64,000 nucleotides of DNA, from NCBI GenBank assembly GCA_041392475.1, contig JAWKLZ010000003.1, forward strand, positions 62,001-126,000, written 5' to 3'. This DNA is from Chitinophagales bacterium. Lineage in GTDB: Bacteria; Bacteroidota; Bacteroidia; Chitinophagales; UBA2359. Below the pieces are notes generated by a model. It did not search any database. It had not been told where the DNA came from and saw only the letters and a list, made by a program, of their open reading frames with translations. The position numbers and the translations under genes are program-made. Position 1 is the stretch's first letter. Each line of letters begins with the position of its first letter. Below, one piece after another: positions 16,197 through 24,188 of the stretch.

Positions 16197-17171
16197 ATGA
16201 CCCAAAAAGAAATAAATAATCTCCTACAATTGTTGTGTAGTGAAGATGAGAGCAATGTGCTGATGGCGATACAGATTTTTCGGGGCTTCAATAAAATACC
16301 CAAATGCCTGCAATTGGCTCTTAGTTGGGCATGTTATTCCGAATATCATCAAGTTCGCATTGAGGCGCAGTCGTTGATGGAAGAGCGTATTGGTAAAGAA
16401 ATGCTTGCTGAATTGACGAATAGTTTAGTTGTTTTGGTAAAAGGTGACACGGATAAATATATTGTATTCGAAGATCATATTAAAGCTCTAAAACTAAATA
16501 ACAGTGAAATGCTTCAAGCATTTTATGCACATCGGGATAGTTATGCACGCCTGATAAAAATGAATTCTAACTACTTAAAAATTTGTCTACAAGCAGGTAT
16601 TTTTTGGATGTATCATGGAAAAAGGTATACTCCCAAAACCCGCATTTTTTTTGAAATGATTCTGCAATCCTATCCAACCCACCCTTATGCACTGTTCTGT
16701 TTGGCGCATAATTATCAATGTACTGAGAAACAAAAGAAAAAAGCCCTTCAATATTACCAGCTTTTTTTGAAGTACCACCCAAATGTGACTGCCACCGATT
16801 CTATGAAAGAAGTTTACCGCAATGTTTTTTATGTGGATATTGACTTACCGACAACCATGAACGCCTATCAAAACATCGCCTATTGCTATCACTTCTATTT
16901 ACAGAATAACACAAAAGCCATTCATTACTATAGGAAGGCTAAAGAGTGTATATCTGAAAATCATGCTTTCGCCTTCGATAGTTTTGCAAAACTTTTGTGG
17001 ACACATAGCAGAAATGCTGCTTTGGCCTTACAAATAGCTCAGGAAGGATTGACGCTTTTGGAGCGAAAAGATTTACCACAAGAACTGTTTTTTGGAATAT
17101 TATCCTTCACGATTTATAATCGAAAAAGTCGTTTGCGTGAACTAATAGAGGAGATTCAGCAAAATAAATAA
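16197..17171 (+). CDS. Cytoplasmic TPR/HEAT-like repeat protein
   Basis: 324 residues with no signal peptide. The N-terminal 100 residues look like HEAT-type helices (NNLLQLLCSEDESNVLMAIQ). The rest has TPR-like pairs rich in Y and A (HPYALFCLAHNYQCTEKQKK, KALQYYQLFLKYHPNVT, AYQNIAYCYHFYLQNNTKAI). No enzymatic motif is seen. It starts 6 bp after the TSUP gene and is probably cotranscribed with it. The 135-bp gap with a promoter box after it suggests that the following biosynthetic cluster is a separate unit. The function is unknown. Confidence 0.75.
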   Translation: MTQKEINNLLQLLCSEDESNVLMAIQIFRGFNKIPKCLQLALSWACYSEYHQVRIEAQSLMEERIGKEMLAELTNSLVVLVKGDTDKYIVFEDHIKALKLNNSEMLQAFYAHRDSYARLIKMNSNYLKICLQAGIFWMYHGKRYTPKTRIFFEMILQSYPTHPYALFCLAHNYQCTEKQKKKALQYYQLFLKYHPNVTATDSMKEVYRNVFYVDIDLPTTMNAYQNIAYCYHFYLQNNTKAIHYYRKAKECISENHAFAFDSFAKLLWTHSRNAALALQIAQEGLTLLERKDLPQELFFGILSFTIYNRKSRLRELIEEIQQNK

Positions 17172-17248
17172 AAATGTTTTCCTTTCGTAATCCTGTGTTA
17201 AGAAAATATTAAATCATAAATTGCAGTGTTTTTTGTGGCGCAAAATTG

Positions 17249-17256
17249 TACCTTTG
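17249..17256 (+). promoter_or_regulatory. Promoter -7 box of the ATP-grasp cluster (TACCTTTG)
   Basis: TACCTTTG followed by CAG is a close match to the Bacteroidota -7 element. It ends 50 nt before the GTG start of the esterase. TTTTTTG lies 13 nt upstream and TTGCAG 25 nt upstream; neither is at the ideal -33 distance. Confidence 0.5.
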
Positions 17257-17306
17257 CAGCCGCTTACAAAGCAACTTATTATTTATTTTCTTAAATTATC
17301 ACTGCT

Positions 17307-18011
17307 GTGCGAGAAGAACTTTTCAAATGGTATTCCCCAAATCTAAGTAAAGACATTGAAATGCAAGTGTTTGGACACGCAGGTTATCCTGTGATTGTCT
17401 TTCCTACAACTATGGGACGCTACTACGAAGCAAAAGATTTTAAATTAATTGAATCTGTTAGATGGTTTGTAGAACAAGGCAAAGTAACGATTTACTGCCC
17501 TGATAGTGTGAACGAACTAAGCTGGTACAACAAGCAGATTCACCCCGCTCAAAAAGTCCAAAATCATATTTGGTACGACAAAATGGTTGTCGAAGAGATT
17601 GTAAATAAAATTCGACACAAATCTCCTACAGGTCGAGTAGCTGTTGCAGGGTGTAGTTTTGGTGGATATCATGCCGCTAATTTTGCATTTCGCCATCCCG
17701 AAATGGTAAGCCACATGCTAAGTATGAGTGGTTCATTTGACATCAAATCATTTTTGGATGGATATTACGATGATAATGTCTATTTCAACAATCCTGTTGA
17801 TTTTCTACCCAATACCAACAATCCTGCTATTTGGGACATGAAAATTGTTCTCGGTACTTCTGAATGGGATATTTGTCGAGTAGCAAATGAGGAATTAGCA
17901 AATATTTTGAGCAAGAAAAACATTAGCTATTGGCTGGATATGAGAGGTTGGAAAGAGCATGACTGGCCTCTTTGGCGTGAGATGTTCCCACATTATCTTT
18001 CTATGCTTTAA
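17307..18011 (+). CDS. Esterase-like alpha/beta hydrolase (COG4947-like)
   Basis: 234 residues with a GTG start; an in-frame TAA at 17292 excludes a longer form. The alpha/beta-hydrolase fold is shown by VAVAGCSFGGYHAANFA, with nucleophile Ser117 in G-C-S-F-G. His218 in GWKEHDWPLW is the likely catalytic His, and an acid is probably supplied by TSEWDIC. Length and sequence resemble the 'esterase/lipase superfamily' COG4947 rather than a secreted lipase; there is no signal peptide. It is the first gene of a four-gene run with two ATP-grasp proteins and a glutamine amidotransferase. A role as an editing or releasing hydrolase for the product of those ligases is inference. Confidence 0.85.
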   Translation: MREELFKWYSPNLSKDIEMQVFGHAGYPVIVFPTTMGRYYEAKDFKLIESVRWFVEQGKVTIYCPDSVNELSWYNKQIHPAQKVQNHIWYDKMVVEEIVNKIRHKSPTGRVAVAGCSFGGYHAANFAFRHPEMVSHMLSMSGSFDIKSFLDGYYDDNVYFNNPVDFLPNTNNPAIWDMKIVLGTSEWDICRVANEELANILSKKNISYWLDMRGWKEHDWPLWREMFPHYLSML

Positions 18012-18164
18012 GGAATATTAATAAATTGAAATGGGATAAAAAGTCTTTGATAAATGCACTTTTTAATAATTTTTTTGCTTAAATTTCCCCTCTCAGTTTA
18101 TATTCTGAAATTGCATACCCCAATTATCAAAATATTCATTATCAACTAATAAACATTCCATAAA

Positions 18165-19490
18165 ATGAAAAAGATAGGTATTCTGTTTGGACAAGAAAAT
18201 ACCTTTCCACAAGCTTTCGTTAATAAAGTCAATGAGAAAGCAGTAGAAGGAATTGTAGCAGAAGCAGTTACAATTGATAAAGTGATGCAAGGAGAACCCA
18301 CAGAATATGCAGTTATTATTGACCGCATTTCACAAGATGTTCCCTTCTACCGTGCTTATTTGAAAAATGCTGCTTTGTGTGGCACTGCGGTTCTCAACAA
18401 TCCATTTTGGTGGAGTGCCGATGAAAAGTTTTTCAACAATGCCTTGGCAACAAAAGTAGGTGTACCTGTTCCGAAAACAGTGTTATTGCCATCAAAAGAA
18501 CGTCCTGATGATACCACAGGCGAATCTTTCCGCAACCTTAAATTTCCATTGGATTGGGAAGGTATGTTTAACTATGTTGGATTCCCCGCTTTTATGAAAC
18601 CATTTTCTGGCGGAGGCTGGAAAAATGTTTATAAATTAGACCATCAAGGCGAGTTTTTTAAATCTTATGGCGAAACAGGTCAGTTGGTAATGATGTTGCA
18701 AGAGGCGATTGATTTTACCGCTTATTTTAGATGCTACTATCTGAATGGCGACCGTGTTCACATCATGCCTTATGAACCACGCAACCCACATCACCTTCGC
18801 TATGTAACAGAACCACAAGACTTTGATCCAGCATTGTTGCAGTTGGTAGAAGACTATGTGATTGCTTTGAACCATGCTTTGGGCTATGACTTCAATACTG
18901 TAGAGTTTGCGATTCGTGACGGTATTCCTTATGCCATAGATTTTTGTAATCCTGCTCCAGATGCAGAGCTTACTTCAGTAGGTGCTGCCAATTTTGAGTG
19001 GATTGTAGAAAATGCGGCTAACATGGCAATCGAGCGTGCATTGAAACACCAAGAAGGTGCAAACAACTTGACTTGGGGTACTTTCATGCAAAACAACATC
19101 AAAGATTTCACTTCAATGAATGTAGAGGGTGTAAACCAAGCAACTGAGGCTGTTCACAAAATTTATAGTCACATCGAGAAAGAAGTGAAATTGGAAGCTG
19201 CAACTGAAGTAGCAGTTGAAGAAATGGATGCTGAAGTTGCAAAAAGCAGTTTGTTAAAAAGTATTGGTACTGCAACAGAGGCAGACAAAGTTGATTTGAA
19301 AAAAATCAAAGGGGTAGGGCCTAAATTGGAAGGAGTATTGAATTCCATCGGAATTTATACCTTTGTGCAAGTAAGCAAGATGACTGCAAGAGAATACGAC
19401 TTGGTAGATAGCTTGCTGACTACATTCAAAGGACGTGCAAAACGAGATCAATGGGCTGAACAAGCTAAGGCCTTGTTGAACGAAAATTAA
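18165..19490 (+). CDS. ATP-grasp ligase with C-terminal helix-hairpin-helix domain
   Basis: 441 residues. Residues 1-90 form a preATP-grasp domain (MKKIGILFGQENTFP). The ATP-grasp core spans about 90-300: Lys145 in FPAFMKPFSGGGW is the ATP-binding lysine and loop, and Glu247, Asp259 and Asn262 (NTVEFAI, YAIDFCNP) are the expected metal ligands. This suggests a carboxylate-amine ligase. A Glu/Ala-rich linker (about 335-375) leads to an HhH domain, LKKIKGVGPKLEGVLNSIG (about 378-397), ending in GRAKRDQWAEQAKALL. That domain type, also seen in some NADH dehydrogenase and ribosomal L21 tails, binds nucleic acid or protein and is unusual on a ligase. The gene lies between the esterase and the amidotransferase. 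Confidence 0.85.
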   Translation: MKKIGILFGQENTFPQAFVNKVNEKAVEGIVAEAVTIDKVMQGEPTEYAVIIDRISQDVPFYRAYLKNAALCGTAVLNNPFWWSADEKFFNNALATKVGVPVPKTVLLPSKERPDDTTGESFRNLKFPLDWEGMFNYVGFPAFMKPFSGGGWKNVYKLDHQGEFFKSYGETGQLVMMLQEAIDFTAYFRCYYLNGDRVHIMPYEPRNPHHLRYVTEPQDFDPALLQLVEDYVIALNHALGYDFNTVEFAIRDGIPYAIDFCNPAPDAELTSVGAANFEWIVENAANMAIERALKHQEGANNLTWGTFMQNNIKDFTSMNVEGVNQATEAVHKIYSHIEKEVKLEAATEVAVEEMDAEVAKSSLLKSIGTATEADKVDLKKIKGVGPKLEGVLNSIGIYTFVQVSKMTAREYDLVDSLLTTFKGRAKRDQWAEQAKALLNEN

Positions 19491-19498
19491 AATCATCA

Positions 19499-19568
19499 TA
19501 AAAATCAATAGTTTTTGATTTTTATAGCTAATTTAGATGTGTTAGATTTGAAAAAATCTAACACATCT
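19499..19568 (+). terminator. Two consecutive hairpins between ATP-grasp and amidotransferase genes
   Basis: First hairpin: TAAAAATCAA (19499-19508) with TTGATTTTTA (19515-19524). Second: a perfect 15-bp stem, AGATGTGTTAGATTT (19535-19549) and its complement (19554-19568) around a GAAA tetraloop, followed by TGTTTATT. It lies directly after the ATP-grasp stop and 84 bp before the next ATG. It could be a terminator, partial attenuator or RNA-stabilising end within the cluster. Confidence 0.65.
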
Positions 19569-19651
19569 TGTTTATTGGGGAAGTAGAGAAACAGTGCATA
19601 GATGTTGTTTATCCTACTTCAATATTTGCGAATCAAGTAAAAAATATAGAT

Positions 19652-20497
19652 ATGCGACTGGCAATCATTGACATGTACAATGGAGAAGAAAATCAAGGAA
19701 TGAGATGTATTAAAGAAATCATCCAAGAACATCCAGAACCCTTTGATTGGCAAGTATTTGAAGTGCGTAATAAACACCAAGTTCCTAATAGCAATGACTT
19801 CGATATTTATATTTTTACGGGCGGGCCAGGTAATCCATTAGAAGGAGAGCCAATATGGGAAACCCCTTTTTACCAACTCATTGAAGATTTGTGGCAGCAC
19901 AATTTGAAGGCTATAAAGTCGGAAAAAAAACATGTATTTTTCATATGTCATTCTTTCCAAATGGCTTGCCATCATTTCAAAATAGGAAAAGTAACCCAAC
20001 GTAAGTCTGTATCTTTTGGAACTTTTCCTGTTTTCAAAACAGAAGATGGACTAAAAGATGATTTTTTTAAGCCGCTTCCCAATCCTTTTTATGTGGCAGA
20101 TTTTCGGTCTTATCAATTGGTTGAACTCAATGAGAAACAAGCTAAAAAGATAGGCGCAAAAGTATTGATGAGAGAAAAAAAGCGTCCTCATGTTCCTTTA
20201 GAAAGAGCCATTATGGGAGTTCGTTTTTCGGATGAAATCTTGGGTGTACAATTCCATCCAGAAGCCGATCCTGAAGGGATGACCATTCACTTTGGTGACG
20301 AAAAGCGCAAAGAAATTATTATTGAAGACCATAGTGAAGAAAAGTATGATTTTATGATTCAGCATTTGAATGACCCAGACAAAATTCCTTTGACCCATCA
20401 AGTCATTTTGCCTTCTTTTTTAGACAATGCGTTGAAAAGTAGGAGGAGAAGCAATGACTATCAGGCAATACCCCATCCAAGTTCAAGCAATAGTTAA
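19652..20497 (+). CDS. Class I glutamine amidotransferase-like protein
   Basis: 281 residues from the ATG at 19652, which gives the usual MRLAIIDMYNGEENQGM opening; an upstream TTG frame would run into the hairpin. A class I GATase triad is present: Cys99 in FFICHSFQ, His202 and Glu204 in GVQFHPEADPEG. The nucleophile elbow reads C-H-S-F-Q rather than the usual C-x-G-x-Q, so it is an atypical subfamily and ammonia release should not be assumed. IFTGGPGNPLEG supplies the oxyanion loop. It lies 21 bp before the second ATP-grasp gene. The likely role is to feed ammonia to, or hydrolyse a gamma-glutamyl product of, one of the neighbouring ligases. Confidence 0.87.
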   Translation: MRLAIIDMYNGEENQGMRCIKEIIQEHPEPFDWQVFEVRNKHQVPNSNDFDIYIFTGGPGNPLEGEPIWETPFYQLIEDLWQHNLKAIKSEKKHVFFICHSFQMACHHFKIGKVTQRKSVSFGTFPVFKTEDGLKDDFFKPLPNPFYVADFRSYQLVELNEKQAKKIGAKVLMREKKRPHVPLERAIMGVRFSDEILGVQFHPEADPEGMTIHFGDEKRKEIIIEDHSEEKYDFMIQHLNDPDKIPLTHQVILPSFLDNALKSRRRSNDYQAIPHPSSSNS

Positions 20498-20518
20498 ACT
20501 CCAATTTCGATTTCTATC

Positions 20519-21718
20519 ATGATAACAAACATTCGCCAAGCTTATAACAAGGACTTTTCAGCAGAAAAATACCAAGTTTTTTTGAAGGATATAGAGTTGC
20601 AACACAATCATATTCCTCCCTTTAGAATTGCAGAAACGCCTATTTTTATTTCTAAGGCATTGAAAAATAGGATAGTGACGGCATGTGAAGAAATATCAGA
20701 TACCATATGTCAGCCTGATTTTAAGGAAAAAACACAAGGAGCGTTAGCCGAAATCGTTGATGTGCCTAATGAGGATGAACACACACTTTTTCTGCAAATG
20801 GATTTTGGAATTTGTAAGGATGAAAATGGTGAGTTGATTCCGAAATTGATTGAAGTTCAGGGTTTCCCTTCTTTGTATTTTTTCCAAGATTTGTTGGCAA
20901 ATGCCTATCGCAAACACTTTACTATTCCCCAAGGCTTTCATTCACTTTTAGACGGAATGACTTTTGAAGAGTACCGTCAGTTGATGAAGGAAGTGATTGT
21001 AGGGGATTCGAAGCCCGAAAATGTGGTATTGCTCGAAATTGAGCCTAAAAAACAACTTACCCAAATAGATTTTTGGGAGGCAGAAAGACAACTCGGTATT
21101 AAGGTAGTGTGTGTGACAGATGTGATAAAGGAAGGACGAAAATTATATTATTTGGATGAAGGTGGAAACAAGGTACAGATTCACAAGATTTTTTACAGAG
21201 TTATTTTTGATGAATTAGATCAAAGAAGCGATCTAAAACTCAATTTTTCCTTCAAAGATGATTTAGATGTTGAATGGATAGGACACCCCAATTGGTTCTA
21301 CCGCATCAGTAAATATACCATGCCTTTTTTGGATAGTCAATATGTCCCGAAAACCCATTTTGTAGATGAATTGGAGGCGTATCCCGAAGATTTAGAGAAT
21401 TATGTTTTGAAGCCTTTGTACTCTTTTGCAGGGGCGGGTGTAAAATTTCATGTTAAAAAATCGGATATAGATGAACTTCCTGCTCATCGCCTTCACGATT
21501 ATATCCTGCAAGAAAAAGTGATGTATGAGCCTGTTCTACAAGCACCTGATGGCGGAGTGAAATGTGAAATACGAATGTTGATGCTTTGGCGCAAAGAATG
21601 GGATCGCCCAAAATTGGTCAACAATTTGGCAAGATTGAGTAAGGGGGAAATGATTGGTGTGCGCTTCAATAAAGACAAAGAATGGGTTGGTGCAAGTGTT
21701 GGTTTCTTTGAAGAATAA
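20519..21718 (+). CDS. Second ATP-grasp-like ligase, divergent type
   Basis: 399 residues with no signal peptide. The clearest ATP-grasp element is late: YVLKPLYSFAGAGVKFHVK (about 297-315), a lysine plus Gly-rich loop, then DYILQEKVMYEPVLQAPDG and CEIRMLMLWR, which match the nucleotide and metal-binding strands. The first 130 residues contain LFLQMDFGICKDENGELIPK and LIEVQGFPSLYFFQDLL, a part resembling the order seen in permuted or glutathionylspermidine-synthetase-like ATP-grasps. It is not closely similar to the first ATP-grasp of the cluster. It starts 21 bp after the amidotransferase and is the last gene before a strong terminator, so it belongs to the same pathway. The substrates are unknown. 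Confidence 0.78.
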   Translation: MITNIRQAYNKDFSAEKYQVFLKDIELQHNHIPPFRIAETPIFISKALKNRIVTACEEISDTICQPDFKEKTQGALAEIVDVPNEDEHTLFLQMDFGICKDENGELIPKLIEVQGFPSLYFFQDLLANAYRKHFTIPQGFHSLLDGMTFEEYRQLMKEVIVGDSKPENVVLLEIEPKKQLTQIDFWEAERQLGIKVVCVTDVIKEGRKLYYLDEGGNKVQIHKIFYRVIFDELDQRSDLKLNFSFKDDLDVEWIGHPNWFYRISKYTMPFLDSQYVPKTHFVDELEAYPEDLENYVLKPLYSFAGAGVKFHVKKSDIDELPAHRLHDYILQEKVMYEPVLQAPDGGVKCEIRMLMLWRKEWDRPKLVNNLARLSKGEMIGVRFNKDKEWVGASVGFFEE

Positions 21719-21780
21719 GCAACTACTATATTGCAGGCCTTTGTGGATGAAATCTTTACGGCAAATTAAATACTGACAAA

Positions 21781-21820
21781 AAACGCCGCAACTTTTTAGG
21801 ATAAAAGTTGCGGCGTTTTG
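21781..21820. terminator. Bidirectional intrinsic terminator
   Basis: A perfect 17-bp stem, AAAACGCCGCAACTTTT (21781-21797) and its complement (21804-21820), around a 6-nt loop TAGGAT. A at one end and T at the other give a U-tract in both directions, serving the plus-strand ATP-grasp cluster and the convergent minus-strand gene ending at 21855. Confidence 0.93.
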
Positions 21821-21854
21821 GTAAAAACACATCAATAAATCAAATTGACTCTTT

Positions 21855-23888
21855 TTACTTTCCTTGAATGTTCACCCCTTTCATAAAATTTCCTTTATTG
21901 AATTGGATAGGAATGGTCATTTTCACCATTACTTCATGTCCTTTATGAGAACCTGAGGTCCATTTTGGCAGACTATTGACAATTCGTAAGGCTTCGACCA
22001 TCAATCCACCATCTTCCCCTTCAATGGGATTGTTGATTTTGGCTTCAATAATATTACCATAGGTGTCTACTACAAAATCAACATAGATTGTTCCTTCAAT
22101 TCCATTGATATAAGCAACGGTTGGATAGCGTAAATTTTGATAAATGTATTGATGCAATGCCGTTTGCCCACCTGGATATTCAGGCATTTTATCTGCAACA
22201 GTGTAGATTTTGTTGGGTGTACTTATATTTTCATTATTGCTGTTGCTGCTGTTGCTGCCGTTGCTTACTGTTGGGGTATAGGCTGTTTGAATAAATTGAT
22301 TTTTATCCTCTTTAGAATTTTGTCCATTGTCAGTGTTCACCAATGTTTGCTCCTCAGCAGCTTCCTGCGGTTTAGTGATAGCCGCATAGTTTGCACTTTC
22401 AATGACTTGCAACATTCTTATAGATCGGGCATCATGTGGCATTAAGCTGAGCTTGTATTGAAAGGCTTGTTTTGCCATCGCTTTGTTTCCCAGTTGGTGG
22501 TAACAATCTCCCATCGCATCATATACCATAGGCTCATTCGGATATTTTTCTGCACCGATTTGAAAAAGCTTAAGCGAAATCATTGGTTTGTTTTCTTTTA
22601 GATAATCTTGACCAAGTGAATAAAGCGGCCACATATCGTTGATTTCGAGGTTGTTTTGCTGCAAAATGTTATTGAAGTTTGTCACCACATAGTCGATACC
22701 TTTTTGGGCAATCAATTCATACAATACAAAACCAAGTGAGTGATTCGGAATGGTTACATAGTCAGTGGTCAATATTTCTTCGATTTTGTCTGCTACAATA
22801 TTTGCGGTGTTTTCTCCAAAATTAGAATAGATTAACACGGTATAATTGTCTTTAGAATAGTTTCGAAGAGTTGCACTGATACCTCCTAAATGACCACCTT
22901 GATAAATGATTTTCTCCCCACCTATGTTTTTTATTTGCCATCCATATCCGATACTTTTATCGGGTGTATTAGGATTGACATAATGTGGGTAGAGCATCAA
23001 ATTTTTGGCTTTTGAAGAAAGCATTTTACCATTTTGAAAAGCATTACTGAACTTCAATAAATCTTCAATTGAGCAATGTAGTGCATCTGCACCAAAGGCA
23101 TGTGCGCCCCAAAATTCAGGTGATTCAGTGGGGTCTCCTCTTTTTTCAGAAAGGTAGCCAACTGCCTGTTGCTCACCAGGATTGAACCAACTGTATAGAC
23201 CAGATTGTTCCATTTTATTTGGTTCAAAAATATATTTTTGGATATACTCACTGTAACTCATATTTGACACTTGTTCGATAAGGCTTCCTAACAATAAATA
23301 GCCAGAGCTGCTTTGCTTAAATTGAGTGCCAGGTGCAAAATCTAAAGGATATTTCACAACCATTGATACCAAACTTTCCATATCCTTGATATCATAGAAA
23401 CGTTCTTTGTACTCATTCAGATTGTAATAATCTTTTAGCCCAGAAGAGTGGGTCAATAGTTGGTGAATGGTAATTGTTTGGCCGATTTGAGGCGGAAGGT
23501 CGAATATATACTGTCCTATTTTGTCTTGTAAATCAATTTTTCCTTGATCTACCAATTGCATAATTGCAGTAGCAGTAAAAGACTGTGTGATGTCACAAGT
23601 GTTGAACTGAGTAGATAAGGCACACCTAATTTTGAAGTCTAAGGTAGAATATTTGGTTGTGAACCTATGAATAGGTTTTCCATCTTGAGCGAGTATGGCA
23701 ACTCCCGAAAACCGACCTAAATTGGAGTAAATTCTGAGAAATCGTTGTACCTTCAATAGCTTGTCAGTAGGTGTTTCTGAGACACGAATAGAACCAGAGA
23801 TGGTGGATTGCTGAGCCAGTGCGGGCTTTAACATGGCTGTAGTGCATAGGAAGGCTAATCCTATCACAACGTAAGTTTTTGATAACAT
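21855..23888 (-). CDS. Degenerate beta-lactamase-fold/TPR/TonB C-terminal fusion
   Basis: 677 residues with a signal peptide (VVIGLAFLCTTAMLKPALAQ). Residues about 45-370 are clearly class C beta-lactamase/PBP-like (TITIHQLLTHSSGLKDYYNL, SSSGYLLLGSLIEQVS), but all three catalytic motifs are changed. The SxxK site reads D-I-T-Q in CDITQSFTATAIMQL, the YxN site reads Q-S-S, and the HxG site reads YQGGHLGG with Gln for His. Two TPR-like repeats follow (about 430-500), then a low-complexity N/S linker, then a TonB C-terminal domain from KMPEYPGGQTALHQYIYQNL to the end (about 575-665). It is predicted to be a non-catalytic binding protein of the periplasm. No TonB membrane anchor other than the signal is seen, and no TonB-dependent receptor is adjacent. 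Confidence 0.86.
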   Translation of the reverse strand: MLSKTYVVIGLAFLCTTAMLKPALAQQSTISGSIRVSETPTDKLLKVQRFLRIYSNLGRFSGVAILAQDGKPIHRFTTKYSTLDFKIRCALSTQFNTCDITQSFTATAIMQLVDQGKIDLQDKIGQYIFDLPPQIGQTITIHQLLTHSSGLKDYYNLNEYKERFYDIKDMESLVSMVVKYPLDFAPGTQFKQSSSGYLLLGSLIEQVSNMSYSEYIQKYIFEPNKMEQSGLYSWFNPGEQQAVGYLSEKRGDPTESPEFWGAHAFGADALHCSIEDLLKFSNAFQNGKMLSSKAKNLMLYPHYVNPNTPDKSIGYGWQIKNIGGEKIIYQGGHLGGISATLRNYSKDNYTVLIYSNFGENTANIVADKIEEILTTDYVTIPNHSLGFVLYELIAQKGIDYVVTNFNNILQQNNLEINDMWPLYSLGQDYLKENKPMISLKLFQIGAEKYPNEPMVYDAMGDCYHQLGNKAMAKQAFQYKLSLMPHDARSIRMLQVIESANYAAITKPQEAAEEQTLVNTDNGQNSKEDKNQFIQTAYTPTVSNGSNSSNSNNENISTPNKIYTVADKMPEYPGGQTALHQYIYQNLRYPTVAYINGIEGTIYVDFVVDTYGNIIEAKINNPIEGEDGGLMVEALRIVNSLPKWTSGSHKGHEVMVKMTIPIQFNKGNFMKGVNIQGK

Positions 23889-24188
23889 AAATCAAGGTGA
23901 ATTAAATAATTAAAAAAAAATGATAGTTGGGTAATTGGGTTTGCTTGGGTATAGAATAGTATTTCTTAAAATATTTCTGGTAGGTATGGTATGGTAGGTA
24001 GTATTTCGTTGTATTTGAATTAGTATTTAGTCAATCAAAAAATGTACCATTAATCAAAAATATAGCGCAAAAATAAGATTTTCTGCTTATTTTTGAAATA
24101 AATTATTGAATTAATTAAATATACACTCATGACAGATTTTCAAAATATTGCAATTTAATTTTTAATCTTTTGTTATAATTTTTATGCC
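23889..24188. other. AT-rich divergent intergenic region
   Basis: 300 bp between divergent genes. Two CAAAAATA sequences (24055-24062 and 24068-24075) fit the -7 box for the minus strand but lie about 170 nt from the start at 23888 and lack a -33 partner. A stretch of TGGTAGGTATGG-like repeats occurs near 23980. Nothing else is recognised. Confidence 0.4.

Noticed and set aside
16197..17171. Part of the ATP-grasp cluster
   Set aside because: It is separated by a promoter box and 135 bp and is closer to the TSUP gene.
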